64,000 nt of DNA, taken from contig ML682116.1 of NCBI GenBank assembly GCA_007922195.1, positions 2,490,543-2,554,542 of the forward strand, given 5' to 3'. Below are positions 11,654-24,535 of the stretch, piece after piece. The notes below the pieces were generated by a model, which did not search any database, was not told the DNA's origin, and was given only the letters and a program-made list of their open reading frames with translations. Every line of letters begins with the position of its first letter. Within the stretch, counting starts at the first letter, position 1. Both the position numbers and the translations under genes were made by a program. The DNA comes from Podocnemis expansa. Its lineage: Eukaryota > Chordata > Testudines > Podocnemididae.

Positions 11654-12394
11654 TAATAGTCCTGAATTGCGATAAGGTGGGAGGTAGAGGATTAATAGTA
11701 CTTATTTAGGCTGTGTTCACAGGCCCTGTAGAGAGCTGGAATGAATCCCTGAATTTCCCTCTTCCCAAGATTCCCAAAGTAAACCATGGCATCAGATGCA
11801 GACATCTGAAAAATATTTATAGAATATGTTATTAGGATCTAATCTTGAGTAGGGTATTATATAGCAACCTCTTAAGCCTTTCAGTATGGTAAATCAAATC
11901 TTTTGAAAATCAGACTATATTCCTCCACTGGAAGAGTCAGCATCTTTGTCTTCTCCTTTGCTGTAGTAGTAACTTTTCAATGTCATTAGATCATAATATA
12001 CACATACTTCAAATAAAACATAAATATTTTAAAAAATAATTTATATACTGGTTCCAACTCTATTAAACAGTAATACAATATGAAAGTATTCATACCCATT
12101 TGAGGTAGGACATGGTTGTAAAACATAGCTGCTACAACATAAAAAAGTGAAAGAGACAAAAGAAAAGATGCTTGCTATGGGAATGAGATACCATATACCA
12201 CAAATGATGAGTATATTTTAATAAACCCCATCCTTCATGATATGCCATTGGGATAAGTTAATATATGTCTCTTTGAAGATGCAAAGCACTCTATGGCTTC
12301 AGTCCTACATTGGGAGCCTAGAGAGCAAACCCCTGAAGAGTCCCTCTGCTATCATGAAGCATCTTCACCAGTACCTTTTTGTAGATTCTTTGGA
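11654..12394. other. unique AT-rich DNA
   Basis: No recognisable gene, terminal repeat or tandem array. Confidence 0.4.
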
Positions 12395-12462
12395 TGAAAC
12401 CCAGGTGCCACTAAGTCAATGGTAAAATTCCCTTTGACTTTATGAGACCAGGATTTTGCCCT
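12395..12462. repeat. old palindromic repeat fragment
   Basis: AACCCAGGTGCCACTAAGTC and a later GACCAGGATTTTGCCCTT are inverted around AATGGTAAAATTCCCTTTGA. The pattern matches the GACTTCAATGG fold-back family at 10556. It is heavily decayed. Confidence 0.4.
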
Positions 12463-13096
12463 TAGTTTAGGTCCTTAGGTAAACGTTTACTTCAGTTTTA
12501 GCTTGACAGCCCATTATGTTTGGATAAATGCACTGTATTTTATTTATAGAAGTAAATTTCCAGGATGGTGTCCTTTTATTCAGTAAGGTGATGTTTTATG
12601 CTGTCATTCATGCAATGCAGTCAGTTCAATTTTGTTTTAAAAGAACAATACATTATTTCTAACTAAGTGAAATCAGGACTCTTAGAACAGTCCAAGACTG
12701 CCAGCAAACAGTGGAGTCCCTGAGAGAGGGCAAAGGGAATCTGTGAATACAAACAGGCAGATATTGCTAAAATAATTACTAAATAGTTTTTTACCTTGGG
12801 CCTGAACCCACTGAAACATCCCATTGATTAAATAGTTTTGGATCCCCTATTCAAATCCATCCTTATAATGGCCCTGACTGTGTTAAAAGGTAAGGATCTG
12901 GATGGGGAGAAGGGGGCAAAGTTTTCACCTGATTAGCAGCATTGTGTGTCAGATTATATCTGTTACATTTGTAATGGTTGGTTTATCATGCATTTCTTTT
13001 TACAGGTAACTTGCATGGTTTGAACTAGTAAATGTTATTTTATATATATCAAAGGAAGTGCATTAGAAGATCTACATGACACTTTATACCCCAGCT
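12463..13096. other. unique DNA
   Basis: Nothing recognisable as a gene or mobile element. Confidence 0.35.
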
Positions 13097-13734
13097 TGTG
13101 ATGGTGTGAATTCCCCATGCTAGCCCTGCAAAGGCTGAATTAGGCCAGATGGGCCCAATTAGGCTATAAGCAGGGAAAATTTAAGCTGGAGGCAGCTACT
13201 TAAGAACAGACAAAGCCTGCATGAAGTCAGAGAGCTGGTTGCAGAGATGGGGAGATACTGCTGGAAAAGACTAGAGAAACAAGCTGCAATCATTCCTCAT
13301 GTGGAAGATGCTAGAGGCTGACAGAACCCAGAAAGGGGGGAAGCTAGATATACAGAAAGATGCCCAGGGGAACAGCAGCAAGATGTAGGACTGTAGAGGG
13401 GCTGTAGCTGCTTGTGATAAGGTCCCTGGGTTGGAACCCAGTGAAAAGCACAGGCCTGGGTTCCCCTACCAGCCACTGGAAATGGCAAGGGTGTTGAAGC
13501 ACCAGCTGGACACAACAATCTGGTAAAACTCTAATTCCCTGGAAGGGCAGGACTTCAGTGACTTGGTTAGAAGGCCCAATCTGAAAGGGGAAGCTATAGA
13601 TCCTGAAGTGAGTAGGGCAGCAGAGCAAAACAGGGTAGGAGAAAACAACACTGGAAGGAAAGTGCAAGCTGGCTAAATTAATCCCCCAGCCGGCCAGCAG
13701 GAAGTGTGGCTTGTGAAGAGTGGACCCTGTGACA
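13097..13734 (+). repeat. possible solo LTR / interspersed repeat
   Basis: The segment begins TGTGATGG and ends CCCTGTGACA, the TG...CA boundary style of an LTR, and is more GC-rich than its surroundings. A motif near 13431-13465 (GGAACCCAGTG, then GGCCTGGGTTCCC) recurs in a second block at 46550-46860, so this is a dispersed family. I found no matching target duplication and no coding sequence beside it. The solo-LTR reading is therefore tentative. Open frames on either strand are unsupported. Confidence 0.35.
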
Positions 13735-16325
13735 TGTCTCTTTCTTCTTCCAGGATTTCTGAGTGGAGAGAGTGAACTATTTCACCATGTTTTCAGACAA
13801 GTACTCAATACTAGAAAAATTATTTAATACAATTAAGTAATAATTATCTCTGAGCCATTATTTAAATGAGAAATATACATGGAAGCATGACTTGCAGAAA
13901 CACTGTCTTTCTTTATTAGCCTTTTTGAGTGCAATGGAACCTCACCTGGATTGCAAAAATAGTGTTGTTAGTCAGTAAGCCTGGCCAAATTCAAAGTTGG
14001 AAGTTCTACTTACACTCCATGTGCAGTTGCAGTTGGATATAATATTCATTTCTTGTCCCAAACAGTTGTTTAAAACTTCTAGGTGCTGTTAAATGTTTGC
14101 AGTGTCTCACCTCAGTGGTGGATCAACTGATCTATGTATGTTATGTTTGTAAACACACTGGAATACACAAATATATTACAAAAATGGAAAACATTATATA
14201 AATTGATTGTCTATATTTACTCAGAGGATCTAAAAAAGAGACTATGATATACAGGTCTCCCACAGATAATAATGATAAATGGTTAAATTAATAGATCTTA
14301 GAAACCATATCTTCAGAATCTAGTCACGGTGGCTGACCTGTGACACAAACTATTTGATACAACTCAGTAAACTACGGATAGGATGCTGTTGAGAAACCAA
14401 AAAGAAGATGATTATGTCCTAGTACAGTGTGGCACAGTAATTTCATTTTTTGCTCATCCTTTTAAAAACTACTCTTTCCTCTGTGCTACAGTCTTTCCTT
14501 TCACATTAATGGACCTCCACCCCCATTCAAATCCATCCTTGAAAAATCAGGTCTCCAGTGAAGCTTTAAATCAGATACCACCCTTTCTCCTGGGCTCCCT
14601 TGCCGCCAAAAAAAATTCTTAAACAATTCTGTTGAAGCATCTGGTTTCTGATCTGTATTGTATGTGTCAGCACTAAGAAAACAGTCACACAGAAAAAGTA
14701 CTGCTCTGGTAGTGATGGCAAAGTATGTCCCTAAAACGGTTACCTCTTTGGGACAGAGGCTCTGCCTGTCCTTAATTTACAGTGCCAAGAACACTGCTGG
14801 TACTCTCAAATCAATCATCATCATTTTTCCTCAAACATCACAACTTTAGCTTTATTTTCCTGGGGCATGCATCTTGCCTTTATTATTAGTTTACACATTT
14901 ATTATTTATGTATTATTGTTATTTATTATTTTAAATCATGGTAGAAATGTTCTATCCCCAAAGGTTTTATCTGCAAAATTAAAACCCACCTGCGGCTCTA
15001 TTCCTTCACATTTTGTCTCCCTCCCCATCAGTTCCTTCAAAATATTACAGATATATTTAGCATTATCTCATGTCTCCCTTTTACCTCACAGTTAGCTAAC
15101 AGATACCCTATGTTACAAAGTAATTCTTAAAAGGCCCAGAGGTCATTTAAATGTGCATACTTCAAAATTAATCTCCAAAAATCTGTAGGCCCCAATTTTG
15201 CCATGAACTCTTAATGAGTGGACCCTTACAGTCACATGGAGATCATTGCAGGATCTGGACGTTACAAATCATTACAGAGGAGGACAGAACTGTTAATGAA
15301 TAAACAAATAGGAACAAATCCTGGTCCCGTTAAAATTAATAGGAGCTTTATCACTGATTTGATCTGGCCCATAATCTGATGTTAACTCTGAATGGGATGG
15401 TACTGAGAGGTAGATGTGCAGCATGTGGCACAAGTTCCCAGTTTTAAAGGGGTTGGAATAATGTATCCCTGCGTTGGATTACTTGCCATATGATGGGTAA
15501 AAGGATCAATTCTGTCTCCATATGAATGGTTTTCAATGACTTTGATGTCCATGGTGACTGCACCTGTGCATGTGAGTACAGACATGGGCCTGATGAATGT
15601 TCAGCATTCATAATACAGCAGTATGAACCTTGAGAGGACTTCTAGTCCATCCTGCTACACTGTGGCAATATATGTGAGAGAGTGTATTCACAAATTAATT
15701 TAAACAATCCACCTTCTATTCACAGTGAGAAAAAAAAAAGAGGCATTAACTGTTTTCAGTAAAACACAATATGATTAAACCAGTCATGAGGGTTGTTATT
15801 TTCTCCTTCCCCCACATCCAAGCGGGGAATCATTCTTTGAGGAGTTTAAAAGTGGGTGGCCAGAAAAAAAATCTCATCTCTCCAAGCGCAGTGAGGGACC
15901 ACGCTCAGTGCAGTGAATATCTAAAATGGCTCCGACCAAGCGAAAGTTGGTTGAACAATACTCATAGAAAATGTGTGTAGTAAAGCAATTCTAAAAGACT
16001 CATTTTGTCACAGCAGGAGAAGTTCAGCAGCACAGTAGCTAGCTACATCTTTGCAAACAGAAGAACTCTGGAAATAAGTCACCTGGCAGAATCCCTGCTT
16101 TGCTGCCACCCGAACTCCTATTCTACTGTACCCTCAAATAATGCAGGAGAAAGGAAATCAGAAGGCTCACATTTGACACTAGTAGCCATTAGAAGTTTTC
16201 TGCAAAATTTTGAGAAAAAATGTCAGGAACAAGTACTCATTTTACATCTGCATTTACATTTGGTTATTCATTATTTTTACATAGCACCCACAAGTGCACT
16301 AAGCATTTTTTAGACACTCATTAAG
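13735..16325. other. unique DNA with small old-repeat traces
   Basis: No gene was recognised. Around 14757-14790 a motif (GACAGAGGCTCTGCCTGTCC, then TTACAGTGCCAAGAACA) resembles the 3' part of an old interspersed repeat, also seen near 36755 and 53460. Around 15322-15370 there is a trace of the GACTTCAAT-type palindromic repeats. The rest appears unique. Confidence 0.4.
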
Positions 16326-16329
16326 ACTT

Positions 16330-16420
16330 CAAGCATCTGACAAAGTTGAATTTTCTCCCATGAAAGCTCATGCAATAAATAATTTGTTAGTCTTTTAAGT
16401 GCCACAAGACACCTTGTTCA
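16330..16420 (+). mobile_element. Penelope-like element 3' tail fragment
   Basis: The string CATCTGACAAAGTTG, then CTCCCATGAAAGCTCATGCA, then TTTGTTAGTCTTTTAAGTGC and CACAAGACACC is the same tail that follows GIY-YIG coding sequence at 17295-18040 and at 62451-62985. Only the non-coding 3' end is present. Confidence 0.65.
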
Positions 16421-17104
16421 TTAAGGCTGTTTCCTGACCTTAGTGATTAACATGACACTGAACAGACAAAGATGCATAGAAAGCATATAACATTTTCATA
16501 ATCCCTAGCCATTTTCCAGCCTAATCTTGGTTACTGTTCCTAATTTTTCCCAACCTATGCCAGGCTACCACATGTTTTTATTCCATTATTACTATACTTT
16601 AATAAAATGAGAGAAGACTATATTTTGTTTAAAGAAAGAAAAACCAAAATTACCTTCCAAATTCCCAATTCTCCCCACAATCCTCACACTTCCTTTCTTC
16701 CAATCATCTCTCCCTCCTTCCTCCGCACAATAACTCCCAGCTTATCTTCTTGTTGCTCTATTCGCATCCTCTTTCGGACAATTACCTCTTTCTCTCTGTA
16801 TACACTTCTTCCCTCCCCCCAACACACACAACTAAGCGGTTCATGCTAGTAATCTGTTCCAAATTCCCCCTTAGTATCATGACACATTCCTACAAAATCA
16901 TGCATTGATTATAATTGCAATGGCAAATAATGTTAAATAGAGAAAGCTAAGTAAGTTTCTCAGAAAAATTATTCACAAGAGAGTGGAAATTGGTGGAGTA
17001 TCAGAATAAAAGTGTCTTAGTGCTGCTGAAAGCAGCAATTATATCTGTAAAAATCAACTGAAAATAATAATTCAGCGTTTCGCTATATAACCTGAATTTT
17101 TTTT
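16421..17104. other. unique DNA, C/T-rich patch
   Basis: A pyrimidine-rich stretch lies at 16660-16830. An open frame there reflects composition only. No gene is recognised. Confidence 0.4.
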
Positions 17105-18040
17105 TTTTTACTTTGAATGCATGGCACCCCAAAGTCAAGCCTCTCCAGCACATCATCAAGGATCCACAACCAATCCTTCAAGATGCTCTCTCAGTCTCTC
17201 AAGTCTTCGGAGGTAGGTCACTTGCTTACAGACAGCCCCCCAACCATAAACTACACACCATAGAACAGGAATACTAAGCAAGGTACCGATCCCTGTGGCA
17301 GACCACACTGACAACTCTGCACACATCTACACAAGTGACACCATCTTGGGACCTAACCAAGTTAGCCACCCCACCAAGGGCTCATTCAACTACTCATCTG
17401 CCTATGTGATATATGCCATCATGTGCCAACAATACCCCTCTACTGCATACCTTGGTGAAACTGGACTGTCTCTGTGCAAAAGAATAAATGGACATAAATC
17501 AGACATTAAGAATTATAACATTAAAACAATCAGTAGGCAATACTTCAATCTTCCTGGACATTCTCTTAAAAACATGGTAGTTTCTGTGCTGCAGCAAAAA
17601 GACTTTAAAAACCGCTTGGAAAGTGAAACTGCAGAATTGGAATTCACATGCCATGTAGATAACTTCAGATTGGGGTTGAATAGGACTTTTGAATGGCTAG
17701 GTCATTAAAAAAGATGATTTCCTCCCAATTTATCCTCACAGCTCGTGTTTACAGCTTTGGTTACCCTCTAACAGAGTGTTTGACTCAAAATAGCTTGTTC
17801 ACTTTGAGGAGATTGGCCAGCAGCCCATTCCTCTGGATCTGTTTGAATTAACATTGTGACCCACTCTTCTTTGTATCTATATCTTTACACCTACTGTGTT
17901 CCCCCCCACCCCCCCATTTCATGCATCTGATGAAGTGGGATTATGCCCACAAAAGCTCATGTGAGAAGTAAATTTGTTGGTCTTCAAAAGGACTTCTTGT
18001 TTGCTTTGCTGAAGCAGACTAACATAGCTACCTCTCTGGA
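17105..18040 (+). mobile_element. Penelope-like retroelement, 5'-truncated 3' end
   Basis: Decayed coding sequence upstream of 17295 includes AYRQPPNHKLH (near 17225) and, in another frame, CGRPH (near 17298), both reminiscent of the Penelope linker region. It then runs into an open GIY-YIG domain, a 3' untranslated region, and the conserved tail CATCTGATGAAGTGGGATTATG (split here: CATCTGATGAAGTG, GGATTATG) near 17925. It ends near GCAGACTAACATAGCTACC. The reverse transcriptase portion is absent, the usual 5' truncation. Frames change at least twice, so it is dead. Confidence 0.75.
17295..17708 (+). pseudogene. GIY-YIG endonuclease remnant of Penelope-like element
   Basis: The 137-residue frame contains VIYAIMC (17406 onward) and AYLGETG (YLGET at 17448-17462), the GIY-YIG pair, then LCKRINGHKSDI with the conserved Arg/His helix, then FNLPGHS and GLNRTFEW near the C-terminus. 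In Penelope-like elements this endonuclease nicks the target during integration. The apparent start is arbitrary, because the frame is a piece of a longer polyprotein whose earlier part lies in other frames. A second, more broken copy is at 62451-62747. Confidence 0.8.
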
Positions 18041-19146
18041 ACTTGTCAACGTGTAATTAAAGAATGTATCAGAAAGCACTTGAAAAAGGGTCTGAAATCA
18101 TGCTGCACAGGCAAGTAGTTCAAGGGGGCTGGAGTCACTCAGTCTTGGGGTGAAGCATGCTCATTGTGGATGAAATCTTCAGGAAATTTAGCTAACTCAA
18201 GGAAATCTTTCCTGAGAATGTACAAAGTTAATTTTTTCAAAGACGTATAACTTGGCCAAGTTTTGGTAAATTAAAACAAGCAAAAGATGCATTCCTGACA
18301 AACAGGTACTGCCCTGCCAATTTTCAAGTCTTTGTTTCAAAGTAGAGGAGTGTTACTGCTGTTCAAAGAAAAGATCACCAGATTTTTTTAATATGGGCAA
18401 AAGAATAGCCTTGTTCTCAAAATTTTTTTTACAAAAAAACAAAAACCAAAAAAAGCCCCCCAAACCCTCCATGTCTTGGGGCAGATACTAATCGTGTAAT
18501 ACTTTAGTGAAAGCAGTTAAAATTTGGCAAAGTAATTGAAAACGAAGTCTTATAATGGGACGCGCTGGGCAACTTGAATTTTAGGTGGTGCTACATCCCT
18601 ATAATTTTTTCTTGGGCTCTCAAAGAGTTTGAGCACTGTAGAGGCAGTGTACTCAAAATGCCAGCGAGAGATTTTCATAGCCATCTCTAGAAAACCTTAA
18701 GCCTCATCCAAGGAGCAGTACTGAATAATTCCAGAGGAAGCCATGTTTGTTGGAAAGGGGTTTATCATGAGAAAGAGAGAAGTGAGCTTTTTAAAAGTTT
18801 AAAAAACAACCCCATAGTTGAAAAAAAAAAGGCCGTGTCAATATTTTTTCTTAATTTTAAAAGGTTTCTTATTAATATCAGTGAGGTTTTCTTGTTTAGA
18901 TTTGATTTGCTTCTCCTTTGTTTATGGTTTTTATTCACTGTGATTACACATTCAAGAACTGGTCTGACAATATAAAGTACTGAAAGAAGGAATTTAGCTG
19001 ATATTAATTCCAATTAATTTTATCCATTTTCTTTTTCACTAATACAGGAGAACTAACAGAATAATGCACTGAAAAACATAGACCTTTGTCAACTATCTTA
19101 CAAAACAACATTGAAGCAGGGGAGTTAAAAATGTAATCAATTAAAC
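18041..19146. other. unique AT-rich DNA
   Basis: No gene or element recognised. An A-rich and C-rich low-complexity patch lies at 18420-18470. Confidence 0.4.
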
Positions 19147-19310
19147 CAGGGATCACCAAACTTTTTCACCTGAGAGCTGAATCTGCTTTTACTTAACTAT
19201 TAGTGGGCCAGATCCCTGACCTGCCTGCTGGTTCCTCAGCCCCTTCCCCAACCTGCCCGTTGCCTCCCTGACCACTAGGGCCCCTTCCCTGACCCCCCCC
19301 CCCCCACTGT
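19147..19310. mobile_element. possible hAT fragment (left end only)
   Basis: CAGGGATCACCAAAC followed by TTAGTGGGCCAGATCCCTGAC resembles the start of CAGGGG..CAAAC hAT MITEs and the GGGCCAGATC interior type. No matching right end or 8-bp duplication was found, so it may be truncated. Confidence 0.3.
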
Positions 19311-19580
19311 TGGGTCATAGTTTGGACAGCCCCAAATTAACCCATGGCAATTTGTTGAAGTTAGCTCAAAAAACATACTAGTTTTAAAACCATAATGCAT
19401 TTGATTGAGAATCATCAATCTGCCATAATTAACATCAAGCAAGGGGGTAGCACAAGGTGTTTTCTTCTGACATCCCAGCTTCTTGCTTAGTGTTGGTTCT
19501 TGCTGGTCCATTTGTGGGCCATAGCATTCAGTCTGCCATAATCAACCAGTCTCTTGGGCTTCAGTGGCAGATCTGCTGGA

Positions 19581-19751
19581 GGGCTTGTCCGCACAAAGGA
19601 GCAATGCACACTACAGGGATATGATTTTGAAAGAGCATTAACTGGTCCATGAAGACCCTACTGATGTTCACTAAAATTACCCTCCAATGTTAAAATGAAC
19701 TAGGGAAGTCAAACTCCTCTAGTAAGCACTGACAAACTGTGCAGACAACCC
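19581..19751. mobile_element. probable MITE with GGGCTTGTC ends
   Basis: The left end GGGCTTGTCCGCACAAAG and the right end CTGTGCAGACAACCC form imperfect inverted repeats. No convincing target duplication flanks it. It is similar in type to the element at 11362-11653. Confidence 0.4.
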
Positions 19752-19794
19752 ATGAATAAGGACTGCAAAATATGACCCTACTACTTTAGAATCT

Positions 19795-19895
19795 GATGTT
19801 GGTTTACTCGGTTACCCCAGTGTAACTAAATTGACTTCATTAAAGTTGCTTATTATTTATACCAGCAAAACTGAAATCAGAACCAGGCCCTTAGA
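19795..19895. repeat. old palindromic repeat fragment
   Basis: CCCAGTGTAACTAAATTGAC, then ACCAGCAAAACTGAAATCAG and AACCAGGCCC, follow the CCAGTGTAA / GGGCC pattern of old reptilian fold-back repeats. Related traces are at 36908 and 52205. Confidence 0.35.
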
Positions 19896-20287
19896 CTATT
19901 CCGCTATCATACACTTTTTAAAGAAAATTGTCTGATTTTTTCTTTTCCCTTGGGAAAGGAAAAACAATACTCTTGCAGATGTCTTTTGGTATTTATTAAA
20001 TGCCAGAGTAGAAATCTATGTATATAGCCTAATAAACTTCCAATTGTTTCTGTAGTAAATGACATCATGGTGTATACTAAATCCACAAATTCTGTTTTCA
20101 ACACATTGGCCAGATTAAAAGCACCAGTCCTCTATGCATTGCTTAATTTAATAAAATGTTGTGTGGCTTTGTAAAAAGAAAGAAATGCTAGAGCAACAGC
20201 ATGCATTTCTACAGTGTCCTTCATGAACGAGTCAAAGCATGCTTCACAATACAACCCATTGTTGGACATAACCTTTTAAATAACTAA

Positions 20288-20719
20288 GGCTATGTCTACA
20301 CACACATCATTATTTCGAAATAAGTATTTTGAAATGAGTTATTTTGAAATAAAGTCCTTATTTCAAAATAAGTTAATTCAAATTAAGAAAATGTTAATTC
20401 AAATTAAGGGAAAGCCTGCTATCGAAATGGCTGTTATTTCAAAATGGCTGTTTGAACATGTTGTTTTGAAACAGTTGTTTCAAAACAATGGTGTTGTTTC
20501 AAAACAACATGTCCAAACGGCCTTATTTCAAAATAACCATTTTGAAATAACAGCCGTTTCACAATGAATGGGGTTTAAGCTGTCTCGAAATGACGGTTCT
20601 TATTTAAAAAATGACGGATCCCGTCATTTCAAAATAAGAAAACATCGTGTGGACCTAATCTCTTTTATTTTGAAATAACCAGTGTCATTTCGAAATAAAA
20701 GAGATGTGTAGACATACCC
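20288..20719. mobile_element. Harbinger-type MITE, TTCGAA-rich, 432 bp
   Basis: The termini GGCTATGTCTACACAC and GTGTAGACATACCC are inverted. TAA flanks both sides (20285-20287 and 20720-20722). The interior is a series of TTATTTCGAAATAA-like and TTTCAAAATAA palindromes. No coding capacity. It is the second of five related copies. Confidence 0.85.
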
Positions 20720-20722
20720 TAA

Positions 20723-21234
20723 ATGATAGTTTACAGTTTTAGAAAACACTAAATTGCAGAATGTAAACTCTGAGATTTAATAACCATGTTGATGCATGCC
20801 GTATCAGAACTTGAACAGAAGACAGGTTTTCAGAACATCCATAGTGCTTCTACTAGCCAGTAAATGAAGTGTCTCACAAAGCAAACACTAATTCCCTAAT
20901 TCTGGAACTACCTTTAATTTCCCCTTTTTCCTGAAAAGTGTGAATTTTATAGTAAACTGAAGACAATGTTTGCAGAGAAGATATTCAAATCTTGGTTTTT
21001 TTTTAATTCAGTCAGTCAAAATCTAGACATTATATATATTTTTGGAATGTGTGTGTGCGTGTGCACACACACAAAATAAGTTCCTTCTATTAGATTTCAA
21101 ATATAATGCATCAATATTAACAAGCTACCCCAAATCCTAAAATGCTAAATTTGCATGAGGTTTGAGGCCCTGCATTTAAGCACATACATCGCTTTACACC
21201 CCTGTCATTGGAACTGTATATGTGAATTACATAC
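20723..21234. other. unique DNA
   Basis: Only a short TGTGTGTGCGTGTGCACACACACA tract (split: TGTGTGTGCG, TGTGCACACACAC) near 21048-21073 stands out. No gene seen. Confidence 0.4.
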
Positions 21235-22405
21235 ATAGAATAATAGAAGATTAGGGTTGAAAGAGACTTTAGGACAGGGACGTCAAACTCACAGCCCATC
21301 GGCCAGATCTGGCCTACCAAGGGCGCTGATCCTACCCATGGAGCTGCTGCCTGGGCTATACCTAGAAGTTGTCTGAAGCTGTGAATTCCAAAGATAGGCT
21401 CTGGACACAGCAGCGTGTGCTTCCGACTCACTCTCATGATCTGAGTCACAGCGCAGGGGAACAAAAGAAGCAATCCAGCCAATCCTGGCTCAGTTCTGCT
21501 GTGGTCTGGCAACCAACCAGAGTCTCAGTCACAGCAGGCTACGCTGGCTTTGGATAGCAACCTCACTGCCCCCCCATCCTAACTGTTCACTGTCAGTCAG
21601 CATCATGCTAATTTGATTGACTGCACATTGCACAAATCACAAATAAAAAAGGAAAGAAGTGGCTGGGCCTCACATGGGAACAAGCCAATCAAAGACCAGT
21701 GGGGACTCAGCCAACCAAAGGCCAGCATTCTGCATGACTGATAGTGAGTGGGGTGGAAAAGGGAGAGGCAGGAGCCCAGCCTGGCTGCCAGGGGCATTGC
21801 TAGCACCAGGCACATGCCCTGAGTCCCGTCACCAGTGCCCCCAACAGCTGACACGCCCCCTGCCTCTCCTGGCCCCATCTCCTGGCCTCTCCTGGGCTGT
21901 ACCCCCCATGGAAGCCACTGTCTTGCCCAGCCCCAGCCCCGGCCGGGGATTGGGGCCAGGCTGGCAGTGGCAGGAGCCAGGGGCCCCAACTCTGGATCGG
22001 AGCCAGAGGGTGGGGCTGGGACCAAGTGGGCAGAGCCCTGGACCTGAGTCTTTCCCTGGGGCAACAATGCTCCTGCTCACTGCCTGTGGCTAAGACTGGC
22101 TTTTTTGCCTGCCATCAGGAGGAAGGGGAACGGGAAGGGGGGGTGCCTGGGAGCCAGTGTGGGGAAGGGGAGCCAACAGGGCAGGGGAAAGGGAAAGTGT
22201 CAGAGAGCCTGCAGGGTTGAGGAGGGGAAAAGGGAGCCTTTGCCACTCTGAACATGGAGGGGGAAAGGGCTGGGGAAGCCATGTGGCCACATGGCCATCA
22301 ACAGGTGTCCTGTCTTCCAGTGCGGCTCCCCACATTGAAAGAGTTTGACACCCCAGCTTTAGGAGGTCATTTAGTCCAACCTCCAGCTCAGACCTTGCAG
22401 GATAG
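21235..22405 (-). mobile_element. CR1 LINE 3' end split by a hAT element
   Basis: The left part (21235-21274) carries the reverse-oriented CR1 end (ATAGAAGATTAGGGTTGAAA). The right part (22357-22405) continues with GGAGGTCATTTAGTCCAACC. The two pieces join perfectly once the intervening hAT and one copy of CTTTAGGA are removed. The CR1 is a severely 5'-truncated, non-coding fragment on the minus strand. Confidence 0.8.
21275..22356. mobile_element. non-autonomous hAT element, 1,082 bp
   Basis: It begins CAGGGACGTCAAACTC and ends GAGTTTGACACCCCAG, inverted termini. It is flanked by perfect 8-bp duplications CTTTAGGA (21267-21274 and 22357-22364). The interior is much more GC-rich than the surroundings. 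The several overlapping open frames on both strands are a consequence of that composition; none resembles a hAT transposase. The termini are shared with the 199-bp element at 47293. It inserted into a pre-existing CR1. Confidence 0.85.
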
Positions 22406-24535
22406 TAAGTAACATCACAAAAAGAAATAGTGAACTTAATGTTCAGAGTGATTACTCTTCTAATATGTTTGTTTTAAAGAGTGCTAACTTTATGACTTCA
22501 GCTTGAACGTGAAAACTTTTAATGTTGCTCACTGTTTTGTGCACAAGGAAATTCTTGTCTTTTTTTTTTTTTTTGGTGGGGACATGGGGTTAGGTAAATA
22601 CTGTGTTCAAACCTTGTGGAAAAACCCTGTTACCTTTTTTCATGTCTGACCTTGGGCATTACACCCCACAAGCCATCATTTCTGCCTACCATTCAACCAG
22701 CATCTTGTCAAATCTGGCGGCAAGATTAAGTTTCCTGATTCGGAATTCAATATTGAAACCCTAAGGATATAAGAACCAAGCTGGAACATTCTGTGTTTAA
22801 AAAAAAAAAAAAATGGATAAAATTGTTTCAGCTCTGAGACCACAGTTTGCTCTGACTATAATGATAAATCATCATGAACAACACTAAATGAAATGAGTTT
22901 GATGTTCTCTGCTTTATTTCTCCATATTAGAAGCCATTTTTACATTTGCCACAACTTTCAACCTTTAACCTGAATGAGTTTTGTTTGCAGACATTATTTC
23001 TGCTTTGTATAATCTATCTGATGAATGTGAAGCACATTTGGTACACAGAATGAGCTGGACATAACATGGAGAAGATAAAACATTTGGCAAGGAATCCTAC
23101 AGTGGTTGTATTTCCCTAGAGCAGCTCAATATATGAGAACTGACTACTCCTCTTTTAGTGAGAATTTCCTTTAATTTTATTTTAAGAACAAGAAACATTT
23201 CTATTTTTCCTTATCACTTGGTAACTATCTGATCAAAATAAAAAAATAAATGAAAGTTTCCCTTATTGAGATTTTAAGGCCTGATCTTATGAAAGAAAGA
23301 CAAAGGACTGTCCAGTACTTAAGGACTGGATCTTTGCTGAGCAACATGAACTCCTAATGAAATCAAAGGAAATTACAGGTGGTTTGCAAGTATTCTTGTG
23401 ACTTGGTCCAATACCAAGAACTACATAAGAATTGCTACGGTATGTTATTTACTGCTTTCTTGTTTAAAGAAAACATTTCCCTTAAAAAAAGAAAAAAAAA
23501 TCAATGCCATTTATACCTTTACATTATTAATTATTATTATTACTATTATTATTATTAACAGTTAGGGTTCAGCAGGCAAGATATATAAGAAAATTGAGCA
23601 TCAAAGCATCTGCCTGATATTATGGATAAACGGTTGTAGGGATGATTTGGTTCCCAGTGAGGATCATGGGATTTTGGAGCAATGAAAACAAAAACAAAGA
23701 GTGAAGCCACCCCCCAAACCACCATAAATATTATGCCTTTAGTCTTAACCTAGCTGGTAACTTTTTAAAATGTTGTTACCTTCCAAACAGGGAATAAAGC
23801 CTCAAATTTGTATCTAGATTTTTATTCATGAAAACTCTTATTCAATTTGGTGTTAATAAGACCTTGGTAAGGTCTAAATAAAAGCTAACCTAGCTGTCAG
23901 TTCAAAAGCCACCCAGTAAGCATGAAATTCAGTTAGAGAAGTAAAAAATTTAGTACAATGGACAATAATCTGAGATGTCAATAATTATCTACCGTAATAT
24001 GTTTAACAGCAGCTGTTTTGCATCATATTAACAGTAATAGAATGCTTTAAAAGACTCATCTTTTTATTGTCTCTTGCTTCCATAGCAGAGAAAAAGCACA
24101 TTTGTCTATTATTTGTGCCTATATTGCTTCCATTTTCCAAGTGTCATTGCACAGCTCAATTATGTCACCTAAATACACAAGCATGAGATCCTTGAAAATG
24201 TTGAAAATTTGTAAAACAAATTTCCTTAATGGAAGCAGTGAGTGAAATAGTATGTCATTTGTTTTTCTTTTTTCCCCCTTTTGCTTAAGGACCTGTTTCT
24301 CTTGAATACCCTTTGTGGCCTGCCAGCTACTCTTAACACAAGGCCCAGTTTCACAGTGACAAGTAGACCATATCCAGGAGGTAGTCCCCCTGCCTCAGCA
24401 GAACTAATCACATAACACATGTGGATACAAATTTGCAGGATCAAGACTTTTTAGTTACAAAGCTGGCTGCAGAATGAAAAGTGAAAGGAAAAACCAGCAG
24501 TAATTCAGACTTCAAAGTAAATCTTTACTACCATG
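22406..24535. other. unique DNA, start of a transposon-poor block
   Basis: No gene or mobile element seen. Simple-sequence stretches are a T-run at 22560-22574, an A-run near 22799-22813, and TTATTATTA at 23523-23560. Confidence 0.4.

Noticed and set aside
21603..22335. Several frames of 60-154 codons on both strands
   Set aside because: They are in the GC-rich interior of the hAT at 21275-22356, mutually overlapping, Pro/Gly/Ser-rich and without domains.
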